Source: CAJQLB01 sp905479065 (GTDB lineage: Bacteria > Bacteroidota > Bacteroidia > Flavobacteriales > Flavobacteriaceae). Taken from it: a stretch of 64,000 nt of DNA. Location: positions 1,426,001-1,490,000 of the forward strand of contig OX044364.1 in assembly GCA_943846735.1 (NCBI GenBank), given 5' to 3'. The position numbers and the translations under genes were made by a program. Positions 8,784-17,196 of this stretch are shown here, piece by piece. Position 1 is the first letter of the stretch. Each line of letters starts with the position of its first letter. Below the pieces are notes generated by a model. It searched no databases and had not been told where the DNA came from. It saw only the letters and a program-made list of their open reading frames with translations.

Positions 8784-10934
8784 CTAGTAAAATGTCGCGC
8801 GGTTATCATTGATTTCTGCAGCGTCCTTTAAAGCGCTAAACAATGTCGAACTTACAGCATTAACTTTAGATGAACCAACTCTATTTGCTGCTGCTTGATA
8901 ACTTGGTAGTTCAGCAGCATTTGTTATTTTGGTAACGTTGACCATGTACATCCCTAGGTTTCCAGTAAGAATACCTGACGTACCACCCTCTTTTAATCCA
9001 AAAGCGGCACCAATAATATATGGCTCTCTACCAGCACCGGACAGCGTCGGGTTTTTCATATTTACAGCAAGTGCTGTTTTAATAGGCTGTCCCTCACTTA
9101 CAGTCACTTCCTCAAGAGTACTTCCAGAAATTCTTTCTTTTATTAATGCTGCCTTTTTTTCCTTTCTAATAGCAGGTAACGCTGTTACAGATGCTTTTTC
9201 TGTTGTCATCAAACCTGCCTCATTAACTGACGTTATTACAGCAACAGCATATCCTCCTCCTTGAATATTAAACCTTTTTACACTTCCAACTTCAATATTG
9301 TCTTCAAAGGCCCAACGAATCATGGCACGTTGAGCACCCAATCCAGGTATCGTCTCATCTAACACCTTAATATTACTGACTGGTTTAACTGAATATCCAT
9401 TTTCCTTTGCTACATCCTGAAAAACACCGTCAAGTACCGCTATTTCAAATTTAGACGTTTTACTGTAAACATCATCTATAGTTTTCTCAGAGGGCTCAAT
9501 TGGGAGAGCCAAATTACCCACCTTGACCGCTTTCTGTAACGTTCCTTGACTTAAGATTTCGATAATATGATAACCAAAAGATGTCTTTACTACATCTAAA
9601 GCTCCAACTCTATTACCAAATGAAAAATCTCGGAATTCTGGTGCAAAACTATCTGAATAAGCAAATTCAATGACACCCTTCTTTTCGTTGCTTACTTTAT
9701 CAGATGATAAATCTAAAAGACGGTCAAATTTAGAACGATTTCTTTTAACTACTTTATATATACTATCAGCTGTTTTTTTAGCTTCCTCATTAGATTTAGT
9801 CACTAAAGCATCTGCTCTCGTTGCACCGACATAAGGAATCAATATATGACGTACTTTTGCTGAGTCAGCAATTTGTTTTGAAGCTATCAATTTAGTTGCT
9901 ATGTAAGCATTACCATCTTTGTAAGGACCATAAATATCTCCAACTTGAAGTTTGAAAACACTGTCAGCGACCGTTGCAGGAAGCGCACTCTTAAATAAAT
10001 AACTATCAAATAATTTCATCGCTGAGTTTTCAGCTAGGAAAGTCTGCTCATCATTTGTTTCCTTGAATCCAATCTCAGTTTCATCGACTGTGGTAGTGGT
10101 AAGATTATCTTCTTTACCTGCGATTAATGCCAATAACTCATCTTTAACCGCAGCTTCATCTTCCAAAGAAGGTTCTTCAGAAAATTTCACAAAATACATG
10201 TCTCGAGATTCTTCAACCTCGTATTTCTCTTTGTGTTCATTAATGTATTTTTTGACATCACTTTTAGTGACGGTAATAGTACTGTCTGGTATAGAGCTAA
10301 AAGGAATTTGTATAAACTTAATATCAACCTTATCATTTTCTAATTTATAATTCTGCTCACCATCAGCCAAGGTGCCAACTAAGCCCGCCTTTACCATCGA
10401 TGTGTACATTTGTTCCTTGCCCGTCGCAGCAACATTTGCCTCAAAGTTTGTCCATGCAGCATAATTAATTGGAGAACCATTGAGTAAAGTCGTTTCAGGT
10501 TGTATCGCTTTTAAATTTGCTATAAATTCATTTAATTTATTTTCATCAAAAAGACCAAGGTCATTTTTAAATTCTTCAAATCCAGATAAACTCTTTTCTA
10601 GGAGACTTCTAATGTAATCTCTTTCAACTGTCAAACCGAGATCATTGTATTGCGTATCAAATACGGCATTTCTTACCTCTTGATCCCAAACGTTATTCAT
10701 CGCTTGAGTACTAGACATTGAATTGCCATACTGCCTCTGCGCATTCTCCACTTTATTCATGAATTCATCTCGCTTGATATCTACGCCATTAATTGTTGCA
10801 ACAATGTTCTGTGAGCTACTTGAAAATCCACTGCTGTTTTTAAACAAATCTGCTAAAACAAATGAAAAAAGTGCTAATGCAATAACTAATATTAAGAATA
10901 ATGAACGCTGTCTAATTTTATTTAAAATTGCCAT
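8784..10934 (-). CDS. PpiD-like periplasmic peptidyl-prolyl isomerase
   Basis: A 716-residue membrane-anchored folding factor. Residues 12-30 are a single N-terminal membrane helix (LFLILVIALALFSFVLADL) after a basic start. A SurA_N-like chaperone region follows (about 40-230). A parvulin/rotamase domain begins at VRHILIPY near residue 360 and ends at the signature FGYHIIEIL near 465. The C-terminal 240 residues are a second, diverged rotamase-like and helical region. In the family it helps newly secreted envelope proteins fold. It is the last gene of the envelope run that starts at coaX. Confidence 0.9.
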   Translation of the reverse strand: MAILNKIRQRSLFLILVIALALFSFVLADLFKNSSGFSSSSQNIVATINGVDIKRDEFMNKVENAQRQYGNSMSSTQAMNNVWDQEVRNAVFDTQYNDLGLTVERDYIRSLLEKSLSGFEEFKNDLGLFDENKLNEFIANLKAIQPETTLLNGSPINYAAWTNFEANVAATGKEQMYTSMVKAGLVGTLADGEQNYKLENDKVDIKFIQIPFSSIPDSTITVTKSDVKKYINEHKEKYEVEESRDMYFVKFSEEPSLEDEAAVKDELLALIAGKEDNLTTTTVDETEIGFKETNDEQTFLAENSAMKLFDSYLFKSALPATVADSVFKLQVGDIYGPYKDGNAYIATKLIASKQIADSAKVRHILIPYVGATRADALVTKSNEEAKKTADSIYKVVKRNRSKFDRLLDLSSDKVSNEKKGVIEFAYSDSFAPEFRDFSFGNRVGALDVVKTSFGYHIIEILSQGTLQKAVKVGNLALPIEPSEKTIDDVYSKTSKFEIAVLDGVFQDVAKENGYSVKPVSNIKVLDETIPGLGAQRAMIRWAFEDNIEVGSVKRFNIQGGGYAVAVITSVNEAGLMTTEKASVTALPAIRKEKKAALIKERISGSTLEEVTVSEGQPIKTALAVNMKNPTLSGAGREPYIIGAAFGLKEGGTSGILTGNLGMYMVNVTKITNAAELPSYQAAANRVGSSKVNAVSSTLFSALKDAAEINDNRATFY

Positions 10935-11033
10935 TGGGTCTTTAAAATTTTGTTAAATATAGTGGGCGAAAATACCATTTTCTATTAACTTATAAAAGCA
11001 GTTCAACGTAATAATTCATCCTTTGTAGGAAAA

Positions 11034-12323
11034 TTACTCATGATCTAGTAATTCTAAGGAAACAAGGTCGATTTTTGTGTTTGAAACTTCTAAAATTGTA
11101 CATATGAAATTTTCAAATTTCAATTGCTCATTTTGTTCTGGTATTCCCTCCCTAAAATTCACAATTAAACCGCCAAGCGTTTCATATGTTTCATTTTCTG
11201 GAAGATTCATTTTGTAGGTTTCATTGAGGTAATCGACCTTAATTCGAGCAGATAACTTATAGGTCTTTTCGTCAATTTTTTCTTCAAACAACGCTTTGCT
11301 ATCGTGCTCATCCTCAATTTCACCTACCAACTCCTCGACGATATCTTCAACCGTGATGATTCCTGAAGTACCTCCATACTCATCTACAACAACAGCAATA
11401 CTTTTACGCTTTCTGGTTAATGTATTGAGAATATCTTTTATGAGCATCGTTTCTGGGACTAATTCAACTGGCATAACCATAGATTTGATACTTTTTGGCT
11501 TTTTAAACATGTCAAATGAATGCACGTAACCCAAAATATCATCAACAGTAGTTTTATAAACTAATATTTTAGAATATCCTGTCGATGTGAACAATTGATT
11601 TAGCATCTGCATTGAGTCATGAATTTCAACAGACACTAGTTCTGTTCTCGGAATCATGACTTCACGCGCTTTTACGTCTGAAAATTCCAAGGCATTTTGA
11701 AAAATCTGTATTTCACTATCAACATGGTCCATTTCTTCAATAGATTCCATTTGTTCACTGATATAATTTCCTAGTTCTACTTTTGTAAATGCAAGTTGTA
11801 TTTGATCGCCTTCAGTCTTAAAAAAATACTTTAATACGAGGTCTGACATCCAAATAACAAAATCAGAAATAAATGAAAACAACACGTAAAAAAGATATGC
11901 TGGAATTGCAAAAATTCTGAGTAATGTATTTGAATATATTTGAAAAAATACTTTTGGCAGAAACTCTGCTGTTACCAATATAATTAAAGTCGAAATAATT
12001 GTTTGAGTAAGTAAAGTGAAATCTGTTAAAGCAAGATTGATCACCTGATAATTTGATGGCAACAGCGTTTGAAACCAGTTTAAAAGCACATCGCCCATAA
12101 AAAAACCATAAATAACAAGTGCCACATTATTGCCAATAAGCATTGTCGCAATGAACTTTGATGGTTTTACAGTTAATTTAGAAAGCGTTTTCGCTAGGAA
12201 GTTATTTTGCTTTTTTTCAAGCTCAATATGAATTTTATTTGACGAAACATAAGCTATTTCCATACCCGAGAAAAAAGCAGAGAACAACAAAGACACAAGA
12301 ATCGTGAGCCATTGATAGGTCAT
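11034..12323 (-). CDS. Hemolysin-family CNNM/CBS membrane protein
   Basis: A 429-residue protein of the CNNM/CorC-like group. An N-terminal DUF21 membrane domain (about residues 1-190, four helices) is followed by paired CBS domains (about 200-340, with VMIPRTELVSV and VVVDEYGGTSGIITVEDI). A CorC_HlyC transporter-associated domain forms the C-terminal end. The family is linked to magnesium or cobalt efflux. A paralogue, GldE, acts in flavobacterial gliding, but that gene sits by gldD and ssb elsewhere, so I do not use the name. The stop of the upstream small membrane protein is only two bases before the ATG. Confidence 0.88.
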   Translation of the reverse strand: MTYQWLTILVSLLFSAFFSGMEIAYVSSNKIHIELEKKQNNFLAKTLSKLTVKPSKFIATMLIGNNVALVIYGFFMGDVLLNWFQTLLPSNYQVINLALTDFTLLTQTIISTLIILVTAEFLPKVFFQIYSNTLLRIFAIPAYLFYVLFSFISDFVIWMSDLVLKYFFKTEGDQIQLAFTKVELGNYISEQMESIEEMDHVDSEIQIFQNALEFSDVKAREVMIPRTELVSVEIHDSMQMLNQLFTSTGYSKILVYKTTVDDILGYVHSFDMFKKPKSIKSMVMPVELVPETMLIKDILNTLTRKRKSIAVVVDEYGGTSGIITVEDIVEELVGEIEDEHDSKALFEEKIDEKTYKLSARIKVDYLNETYKMNLPENETYETLGGLIVNFREGIPEQNEQLKFENFICTILEVSNTKIDLVSLELLDHE

Positions 12324-12325
12324 GG

Positions 12326-12517
12326 TTATAATTTTCCTCGATCCTTAAATCGTTTTCTATATTTCTTTCGAAAGAAAAACATAAAAGTTGCTAACGCAGC
12401 AAATAATAAAGATATGTAAGGACTGCTTCCATCTTTCCCCCAGCTATTAACGGCATCAAATAAAAAAAGTAAGGCAAACACTAAATAAACATATTGGAAA
12501 TACTGAAGTAATTTCAT
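12326..12517 (-). CDS. Small two-helix membrane protein
   Basis: A 63-residue protein with two predicted membrane helices (YVYLVFALLFLFDAV and ISLLFAALATFMFFF) and a strongly basic tail (RKKYRKRFKDRGK), which by the positive-inside rule should face the cytoplasm. I do not recognise a named family. It sits between lptC and the CNNM gene with two bases to the latter, so it is certainly co-transcribed. Its compactness and position support a real gene with a membrane-biogenesis context. Confidence 0.7.
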   Translation of the reverse strand: MKLLQYFQYVYLVFALLFLFDAVNSWGKDGSSPYISLLFAALATFMFFFRKKYRKRFKDRGKL

Positions 12518-12554
12518 TTAAAAAAACAACTATAATTATAAACAAATATACAAC

Positions 12555-13112
12555 TTATTCATCGATATATATGATTCCAAAAGTTTCTAAAACTTCAGCA
12601 TTTGTAAAATCACTATTAGAATCAAAACCATTACCGTTTATTATTTCATTATTAGTTCGAAACCTCACAGGCAGGTTTGTAAATAACCACTCACGGTTTT
12701 GATCAAAATATAATTGCTTTGCGAACAGTGTATCGTTATTGTGTGTTGTCAAAACTACGTTCCCTCGAAGATCAATAAGGTTAGTATTGTTGTAAACTAA
12801 ACCGTAATCTGCAATAACGTTGCTTTTATTGCTGTCTTCATCAAAAAAGTCTAAATCTACCCCATCAGGAAACTCAAAAAAAGCAAATGCTCTATTAGAA
12901 AAGTCAAGCATTTTATCACTTTTTAGATTCATTTTAAGTCCTTCTAAATTGGTGTATTTCGTGTTGATATCATGAGCAATAGACAATGGCTCGCCGTCAA
13001 CTGAGCTCATATTTTGAACTTGTTTAAGATTATTTTTACATGAAAAAAACATAGTCACAGTAAATACCGTGACTATGTTTATGATTATTTTTTTTTCTGC
13101 AATTGAAGTCAT
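12555..13112 (-). CDS. lptC: LptC-like LPS export lipoprotein
   Basis: A 185-residue periplasmic protein with a lipoprotein-type signal peptide (hydrophobic residues 9-23, FFSC with Cys25). An LptC fold follows, suggested by repeated strands such as GLVYNNTNLIDLRGNVVLTT and DTLFAKQLYFDQ, typical of the Bacteroidota LptC group. It would bridge the LptBFG transporter and the LptA/D side during lipopolysaccharide export. The ATG overlaps the stop of the TPR gene (TAATG). Unusually, codons 12-22 form a perfect 12-bp hairpin followed by a T run (see the separate entry). Confidence 0.82.
   Translation of the reverse strand: MTSIAEKKIIINIVTVFTVTMFFSCKNNLKQVQNMSSVDGEPLSIAHDINTKYTNLEGLKMNLKSDKMLDFSNRAFAFFEFPDGVDLDFFDEDSNKSNVIADYGLVYNNTNLIDLRGNVVLTTHNNDTLFAKQLYFDQNREWLFTNLPVRFRTNNEIINGNGFDSNSDFTNAEVLETFGIIYIDE
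13043..13080 (-). promoter_or_regulatory. Terminator-like hairpin inside the start of lptC
   Basis: On the minus strand, the arms AAACATAGTCAC and GTGACTATGTTT form a perfect 12-bp stem around a 10-base loop, and the last T's extend into a run of seven T's. It begins 32 bases after the A of the lptC start codon, within the signal-peptide codons. It has the exact form of an intrinsic terminator in the direction of transcription, so an attenuation role is plausible. It is not proven. Confidence 0.6.
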
Positions 13113-14500
13113 TAGAGTTTTGGTACTTTCACGCTTCTACCAATCCAACATCCAATTTTTAATGTCTCTCCTGAACGACCAGATTCAAATACCTCTCCTT
13201 TACTTGGCGCTTTGGCCATGTAATTGGCAGCGGTATTACTAGACGCTTTTCTTAAATTTGAATCAACTCTTCCAGCTTTTCTTGCTTCTTGTGCGGCCAG
13301 CCAATACACAGCCCTTTTGGAAAAATTATCTGTTCCACAATTTTTAGCACTACTCGCATACATTTGAGAAATAGCTAAATAGGCCTTCCCCATTGATGGA
13401 TTTGCTGATAAGGCTTTTTGATAATAAGAACGAGCCTGACCATAGCGCCCTTTTTTCTTAAACCCTGCTCCAATTTTATACAAAATCTTACCCTTTTCGT
13501 AATTATCTGTCTGCAACTCCACAGCCTGGTTATAATATGCCAATGCTTCATCATCATTGCCATTTTTTTCTTTCAAAAATCCAAGATAATAAGCGGTATC
13601 TGCATTGGGATCCAAACTATTTTTTTGTTCTACAATTTTCACAAATAAAGGATCATCAGTACACTCCTTTTTTGCCATTCTATTCATGGCTCTTTGTAAC
13701 CATAGACCATCATTTTTATTTTCCTCATAGTTACGGTTGTAAAGCGGTATCAAATTTTCACAGTTGGCCCTGTCGCCTAAATCTTTATCCATTCCAGATC
13801 TAATTTGATCATAGGCCCTTAAAAAACTTGTATAAGATTTTACAGCTTTTTGTTCTTTGGAACTTAAACTTTTTCCTTGTTCTCCTTCTTCAATTGATAC
13901 ATATCGGTTTAAGGATTGCGTATAGTTTTTAACCTCTGACTCTACTTTTTCAGAAATCTCATCATACTTAGTAAACAATTCCTCAGCCGGCTTGATTCCT
14001 GAATCATAAAGGTTGACCATTAATTTAAAGTATGTATACAAAGATTTTGGATTTGTAAATGTCTTTTCATCCGTTTTGTAGGCATCATCATAGCATTCAT
14101 ACAACTCATTGTCTGACATGTTTAACACCTTTCTGTTATCATACTGCAATTGACAACCCATTGCCAAAAACTTACCTTCAGGTGTTTTACTTGCAAAATA
14201 AGTTCTTCTTTCACCCCACATTAATACTAAATCTTCTATAAACGATACTTGTTCAACACCAGAAGAATTTTTGATTTTATACTTTAAGATTTTTTCTCCA
14301 TACGTAAAAATAGCTCTATTGAATTTGGGATTACGCTTTCTAATTTCCATCCATGGCCCATAAGCCGCATCATAATTTTTAGCTTTGGCATACTCACTAA
14401 AAATAGAGAGCGTATTTAAATCTTCCTCGTTTCCTTGAGCTTTTAAAACATTGGAACCTAAAAAAACAAAGGCTATCAAAAATGTAATTTTCGTTTTCAT
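13112..14500 (-). CDS. TPR-repeat secreted protein of the envelope cluster
   Basis: A 462-residue protein with a signal peptide (FLIAFVFLGSNVLKAQ, cut near residue 22). Several tetratricopeptide repeats lie in the C-terminal half, the clearest from about residue 300 to 385 (ADTAYYLGFLKEKNGNDDEA and two following units). TPR proteins are scaffolds. Between a beta-barrel gene and lptC its role is probably in outer-membrane biogenesis, which is inference from context. Its stop overlaps the lptC start. Confidence 0.8.
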   Translation of the reverse strand: MKTKITFLIAFVFLGSNVLKAQGNEEDLNTLSIFSEYAKAKNYDAAYGPWMEIRKRNPKFNRAIFTYGEKILKYKIKNSSGVEQVSFIEDLVLMWGERRTYFASKTPEGKFLAMGCQLQYDNRKVLNMSDNELYECYDDAYKTDEKTFTNPKSLYTYFKLMVNLYDSGIKPAEELFTKYDEISEKVESEVKNYTQSLNRYVSIEEGEQGKSLSSKEQKAVKSYTSFLRAYDQIRSGMDKDLGDRANCENLIPLYNRNYEENKNDGLWLQRAMNRMAKKECTDDPLFVKIVEQKNSLDPNADTAYYLGFLKEKNGNDDEALAYYNQAVELQTDNYEKGKILYKIGAGFKKKGRYGQARSYYQKALSANPSMGKAYLAISQMYASSAKNCGTDNFSKRAVYWLAAQEARKAGRVDSNLRKASSNTAANYMAKAPSKGEVFESGRSGETLKIGCWIGRSVKVPKL

Positions 14501-14511
14501 AATTATGTTAA

Positions 14512-15819
14512 TTAGTTAAATTTTCTTTTCTCAAACCATCTGTCGTTCAGGGATAAACTTATTTGAAATTTGATAAAATTCTCTTGTATTAAGTTCTGTT
14601 TGGTTGTTCCACGCTGTCCAACTTCAAATCCAAGATTTGCATTGGAAAATACACGCCCTACAGGAATTCCTACTCCAAAAGATATGCCAAACTCATTGAT
14701 AGTTTCATTATTAATTTTTAAACCTGTTTTTTCAAAACGAACCCCAGCACGGTAAACCATTCGTTTCCAATACTTATTGAAGGAGGTGTATTGAGGAATT
14801 ACAAAACCACCAATAGCAATTTCTGAGGCATCTTCAAAGGTTGCGTTTTCTATACTAAATATTGGATTAGAAAATTGACTTGTTTTCAATGCTGTATATT
14901 CACCTCCAATAAACCACTTTCTTGGTTGTCCAATACCAACACCAAATGCCATTTTTGCAGGAAGCGTAAGTACCGTTGTTTTAAGCCCTCTAGACTCTAA
15001 GTCTTCTGGAATTTCATTAACTGGAAAATCTTGACCGGTAGTTGGATTAATTACTATCGTAGAAATTGTACGTTGATTTTTTGAAGTCAGTTCACTTTTT
15101 GGGGTTAGGGTAAATGCCGTTGTTAATTGTAATTTTTGTGTTATCATTGGAGTGAAGGTCATTCCAAAATTAAAATTTAATCCACTAATATCGGAACGAT
15201 TAAATTCTTTACTTTGATATTGCAGTAATTCATCATCAGCATTATAGAGAAATTCAATTACCGAATTTTGAATATTTCCAAAATTATAACTTGCATCAAC
15301 GCCAATACTCAAGTTTTTTGTCAATTGGTATCCTGCTCCAAAAAAAGCCTTATTCACACCTCCTTCACCCGAATATCTGTTCGTTAGTAAATCATCATCG
15401 TTTAATGCTTGTAAATTATACCCCACTGAAGTGAAAGGCATTAAACCAAAACCAATTCCTAATTTGCCAATAGGCATGGCCATTGCTAAATAATCAAATG
15501 TTGACGCACTTGCGTCTTGTGAAGTTGTGGATGTTTCTAACTTCGTATTACTGTGGGAACCTCCCACTGTAAATTTAATAGGCCTTCCTTCTTCGTTGTA
15601 TACTTTTAAGTTGGAACCGCCATAGGACGCAGGGTTACGTAAATTCATATGGATGCTGTCTGTATAAATACTCAATCCTCCCATACTAATATTCTCGGTG
15701 GTTCCTTTAAATTTCAAACTGCCAATTCCATAAAAAGAATACGGTGAAGTAGTCCCTTCTTGGGCTTCAATGTTCAAGGCAACAAAAGCCAATAACACTA
15801 AGCAAAACTTTTTTATCAT
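14512..15819 (-). CDS. Outer-membrane beta-barrel protein (FadL/OmpP1-like)
   Basis: A 435-residue protein with signal peptide MIKKFCLVLLAFVALNIEAQ. The mature start EGTTSPYSFYGIGSLKF and the rest of the sequence show alternating amphipathic strands, Gly/Asn-rich turns and an aromatic C-terminal region (ISLSLNDRWFEKRKF). Bacteroidota proteins of this shape are FadL/OmpP1-like barrels, often close to PorV-type or uptake channels. I cannot assign a substrate. The ATG overlaps the coaX stop by four bases and the TPR gene follows 11 bases later, so all three are in one operon. Confidence 0.8.
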   Translation of the reverse strand: MIKKFCLVLLAFVALNIEAQEGTTSPYSFYGIGSLKFKGTTENISMGGLSIYTDSIHMNLRNPASYGGSNLKVYNEEGRPIKFTVGGSHSNTKLETSTTSQDASASTFDYLAMAMPIGKLGIGFGLMPFTSVGYNLQALNDDDLLTNRYSGEGGVNKAFFGAGYQLTKNLSIGVDASYNFGNIQNSVIEFLYNADDELLQYQSKEFNRSDISGLNFNFGMTFTPMITQKLQLTTAFTLTPKSELTSKNQRTISTIVINPTTGQDFPVNEIPEDLESRGLKTTVLTLPAKMAFGVGIGQPRKWFIGGEYTALKTSQFSNPIFSIENATFEDASEIAIGGFVIPQYTSFNKYWKRMVYRAGVRFEKTGLKINNETINEFGISFGVGIPVGRVFSNANLGFEVGQRGTTKQNLIQENFIKFQISLSLNDRWFEKRKFN

Positions 15820-16547
15820 TCGTTCTTATTAAATTCTAATAAATTATTCAAACCCTCCAAAAGGAAATTTGAGTTTGCAAATATGCTACTTTTTAATTGC
15901 TTTGACAAAAAATTACCATCTCCGCCTGTTAAAATCACCTTTAAGTCATTGTATTTTTTTTCATAGGCATTAATAACACCTTCAATTTCCTTTAAAACTC
16001 CGTTAACAACACCCGAATGTATTGAATTATTGGTCGAGTTTCCAATTAAATAGTGTGGTTGAGTCATGTTTAACAAAGGTAGATTGGCTGTTTGTTCGTG
16101 AAGCATCTTGTATCGCATCTCAATACCTGGTGATATGGCTCCTCCTAAATAACGATTGTCATTTGTAATGAAATCAAAGGTAATGCAAGTTCCAGCATCA
16201 ATAATTAAGACATTTTCATTTAAAAATTTCTGTGTTGATGCACTCACTAAAGCAATGCGATCAGTTCCTAATGTCTTGGGTGTTCGGTAGTCATTTGTAA
16301 AGGGCGTTCTAATGCAACTATCTACAATTATGAGATTGCATTGAGATTTTAAATTTTTTACAACCTTTTGAGATGGGATACTAACTGATGAGAGAATGAT
16401 CCATTGAATTTCAGAAAACTCAGTTAACAAGCCCTTCGCGTGTTTTAAAATCTCATCGTTCAACACTACTTTTTTGCTAATAAGCTCAGTTTTTTGAAAT
16501 GCAGCTATCTTTGCTTGGGTATTCCCTATGTCAATGACTAAATTCAT
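15816..16547 (-). CDS. coaX: Type III pantothenate kinase
   Basis: A 243-residue CoaX enzyme, which phosphorylates pantothenate in the first step of coenzyme A synthesis. Diagnostic motifs are present: DIGNTQAK at residues 5-12, GTDRIALVSA, VLIIDAGTCITFDFI and GGAISPGIEMRYKML. The length is normal for the family. It heads the long minus-strand envelope run, and its last bases overlap the start of the outer-membrane protein gene (ATGA). Confidence 0.95.
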   Translation of the reverse strand: MNLVIDIGNTQAKIAAFQKTELISKKVVLNDEILKHAKGLLTEFSEIQWIILSSVSIPSQKVVKNLKSQCNLIIVDSCIRTPFTNDYRTPKTLGTDRIALVSASTQKFLNENVLIIDAGTCITFDFITNDNRYLGGAISPGIEMRYKMLHEQTANLPLLNMTQPHYLIGNSTNNSIHSGVVNGVLKEIEGVINAYEKKYNDLKVILTGGDGNFLSKQLKSSIFANSNFLLEGLNNLLEFNKNE

Positions 16548-16681
16548 TATTTAAATAAAATTTGAAAAATAAAACTGCGCGGTAATATAAGATAATGATT
16601 CAATCAAAATAAAGAATTGTGAATTGCTTAACATATCTATAAAAATTGAGTTCACGAATTCAGTAAATTTTATAATTTTCT

Positions 16682-16712
16682 TTTGGGAATAACAAAAATG
16701 CACATATATTTG
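16682..16712 (+). promoter_or_regulatory. Consensus Bacteroidota promoter for tRNA-Phe
   Basis: TTTG at 16682-16685, 19 bases, then TATATTTG at 16705-16712. Both elements match the consensus, and transcription would begin about eight bases before the tRNA. Confidence 0.75.
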
Positions 16713-16726
16713 CATCCGCTTTGCGA

Positions 16727-16799
<73 letters not shown>

Positions 16800-16800
16800 C

Positions 16801-16838
16801 AAAACCCTTGACATACTTGTAATGTTAAGGGTTTTTTT
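16801..16838. terminator. Terminator after tRNA-Phe
   Basis: AACCCTTGACAT and ATGTTAAGGGTT pair with one bulge and are followed by seven T's on the plus strand. The A run on the other side may let it also stop the convergent small repeat-protein gene ending at 16840. Confidence 0.75.
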
Positions 16839-16839
16839 G

Positions 16840-17196
16840 TTAGTACAACAGGTGAATGTATTGTTTATTTCTCCAACCAGCCTGTGACTTGTACTCGACA
16901 AAATAAATTTTCAAATCTGCTTGTGACTCGTAATCAACAACAAAGATTTTTTTATCTGCTTGGCTAGAATATTCTGTAAAATACCATAACCCCTCATTTC
17001 CTTTAGCTTGTGATTGGTAATCAACCTTATAGACCTTAAGATCACACTGTGACTCATACGCAACCACATAAATTTTTATTTCAGACTGCGATTCATAAGC
17101 AACAGCATGCATTTTTTGTGCATGTATTTGATAACTCAATAAAAAAATAAAAATTGCAATGATTTTTATTTTAACATTCATTTCTGAGGGCTTCAT
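16840..17196 (-). CDS. Small secreted repeat protein (DUF6150-like)
   Basis: A 118-residue protein with a signal peptide (IAIFIFLLSYQIHAQ). The mature part consists almost entirely of short repeats of the form Y-x-S-Q-x-(D/E)-x-K-(I/V)-(Y/F)-x-V, occurring about six times (AYESQSEIKIYVV, AYESQCDLKVYKV, EYSSQADKKIFVV, DYESQADLKIYFV and others). This pattern matches what I know as DUF6150, a family of unknown function. The ATG at 17196 overlaps the stop of the M1 peptidase gene (ATGA); an internal ATG five codons on would give a tighter signal peptide. Function is unknown; its secretion and coupling to a peptidase suggest an extracellular role. Confidence 0.78.
   Translation of the reverse strand: MKPSEMNVKIKIIAIFIFLLSYQIHAQKMHAVAYESQSEIKIYVVAYESQCDLKVYKVDYQSQAKGNEGLWYFTEYSSQADKKIFVVDYESQADLKIYFVEYKSQAGWRNKQYIHLLY

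Noticed and set aside
11034..12323. Naming the CNNM/CBS gene gldE
   Set aside because: gldE normally lies with gldD and ssb; here the neighbours are lptC and a PPIase, which fits the other paralogue.
13418..13803. Plus-strand frames opposite the TPR gene
   Set aside because: They are low-complexity antisense shadows of a gene with signal peptide and TPR repeats.
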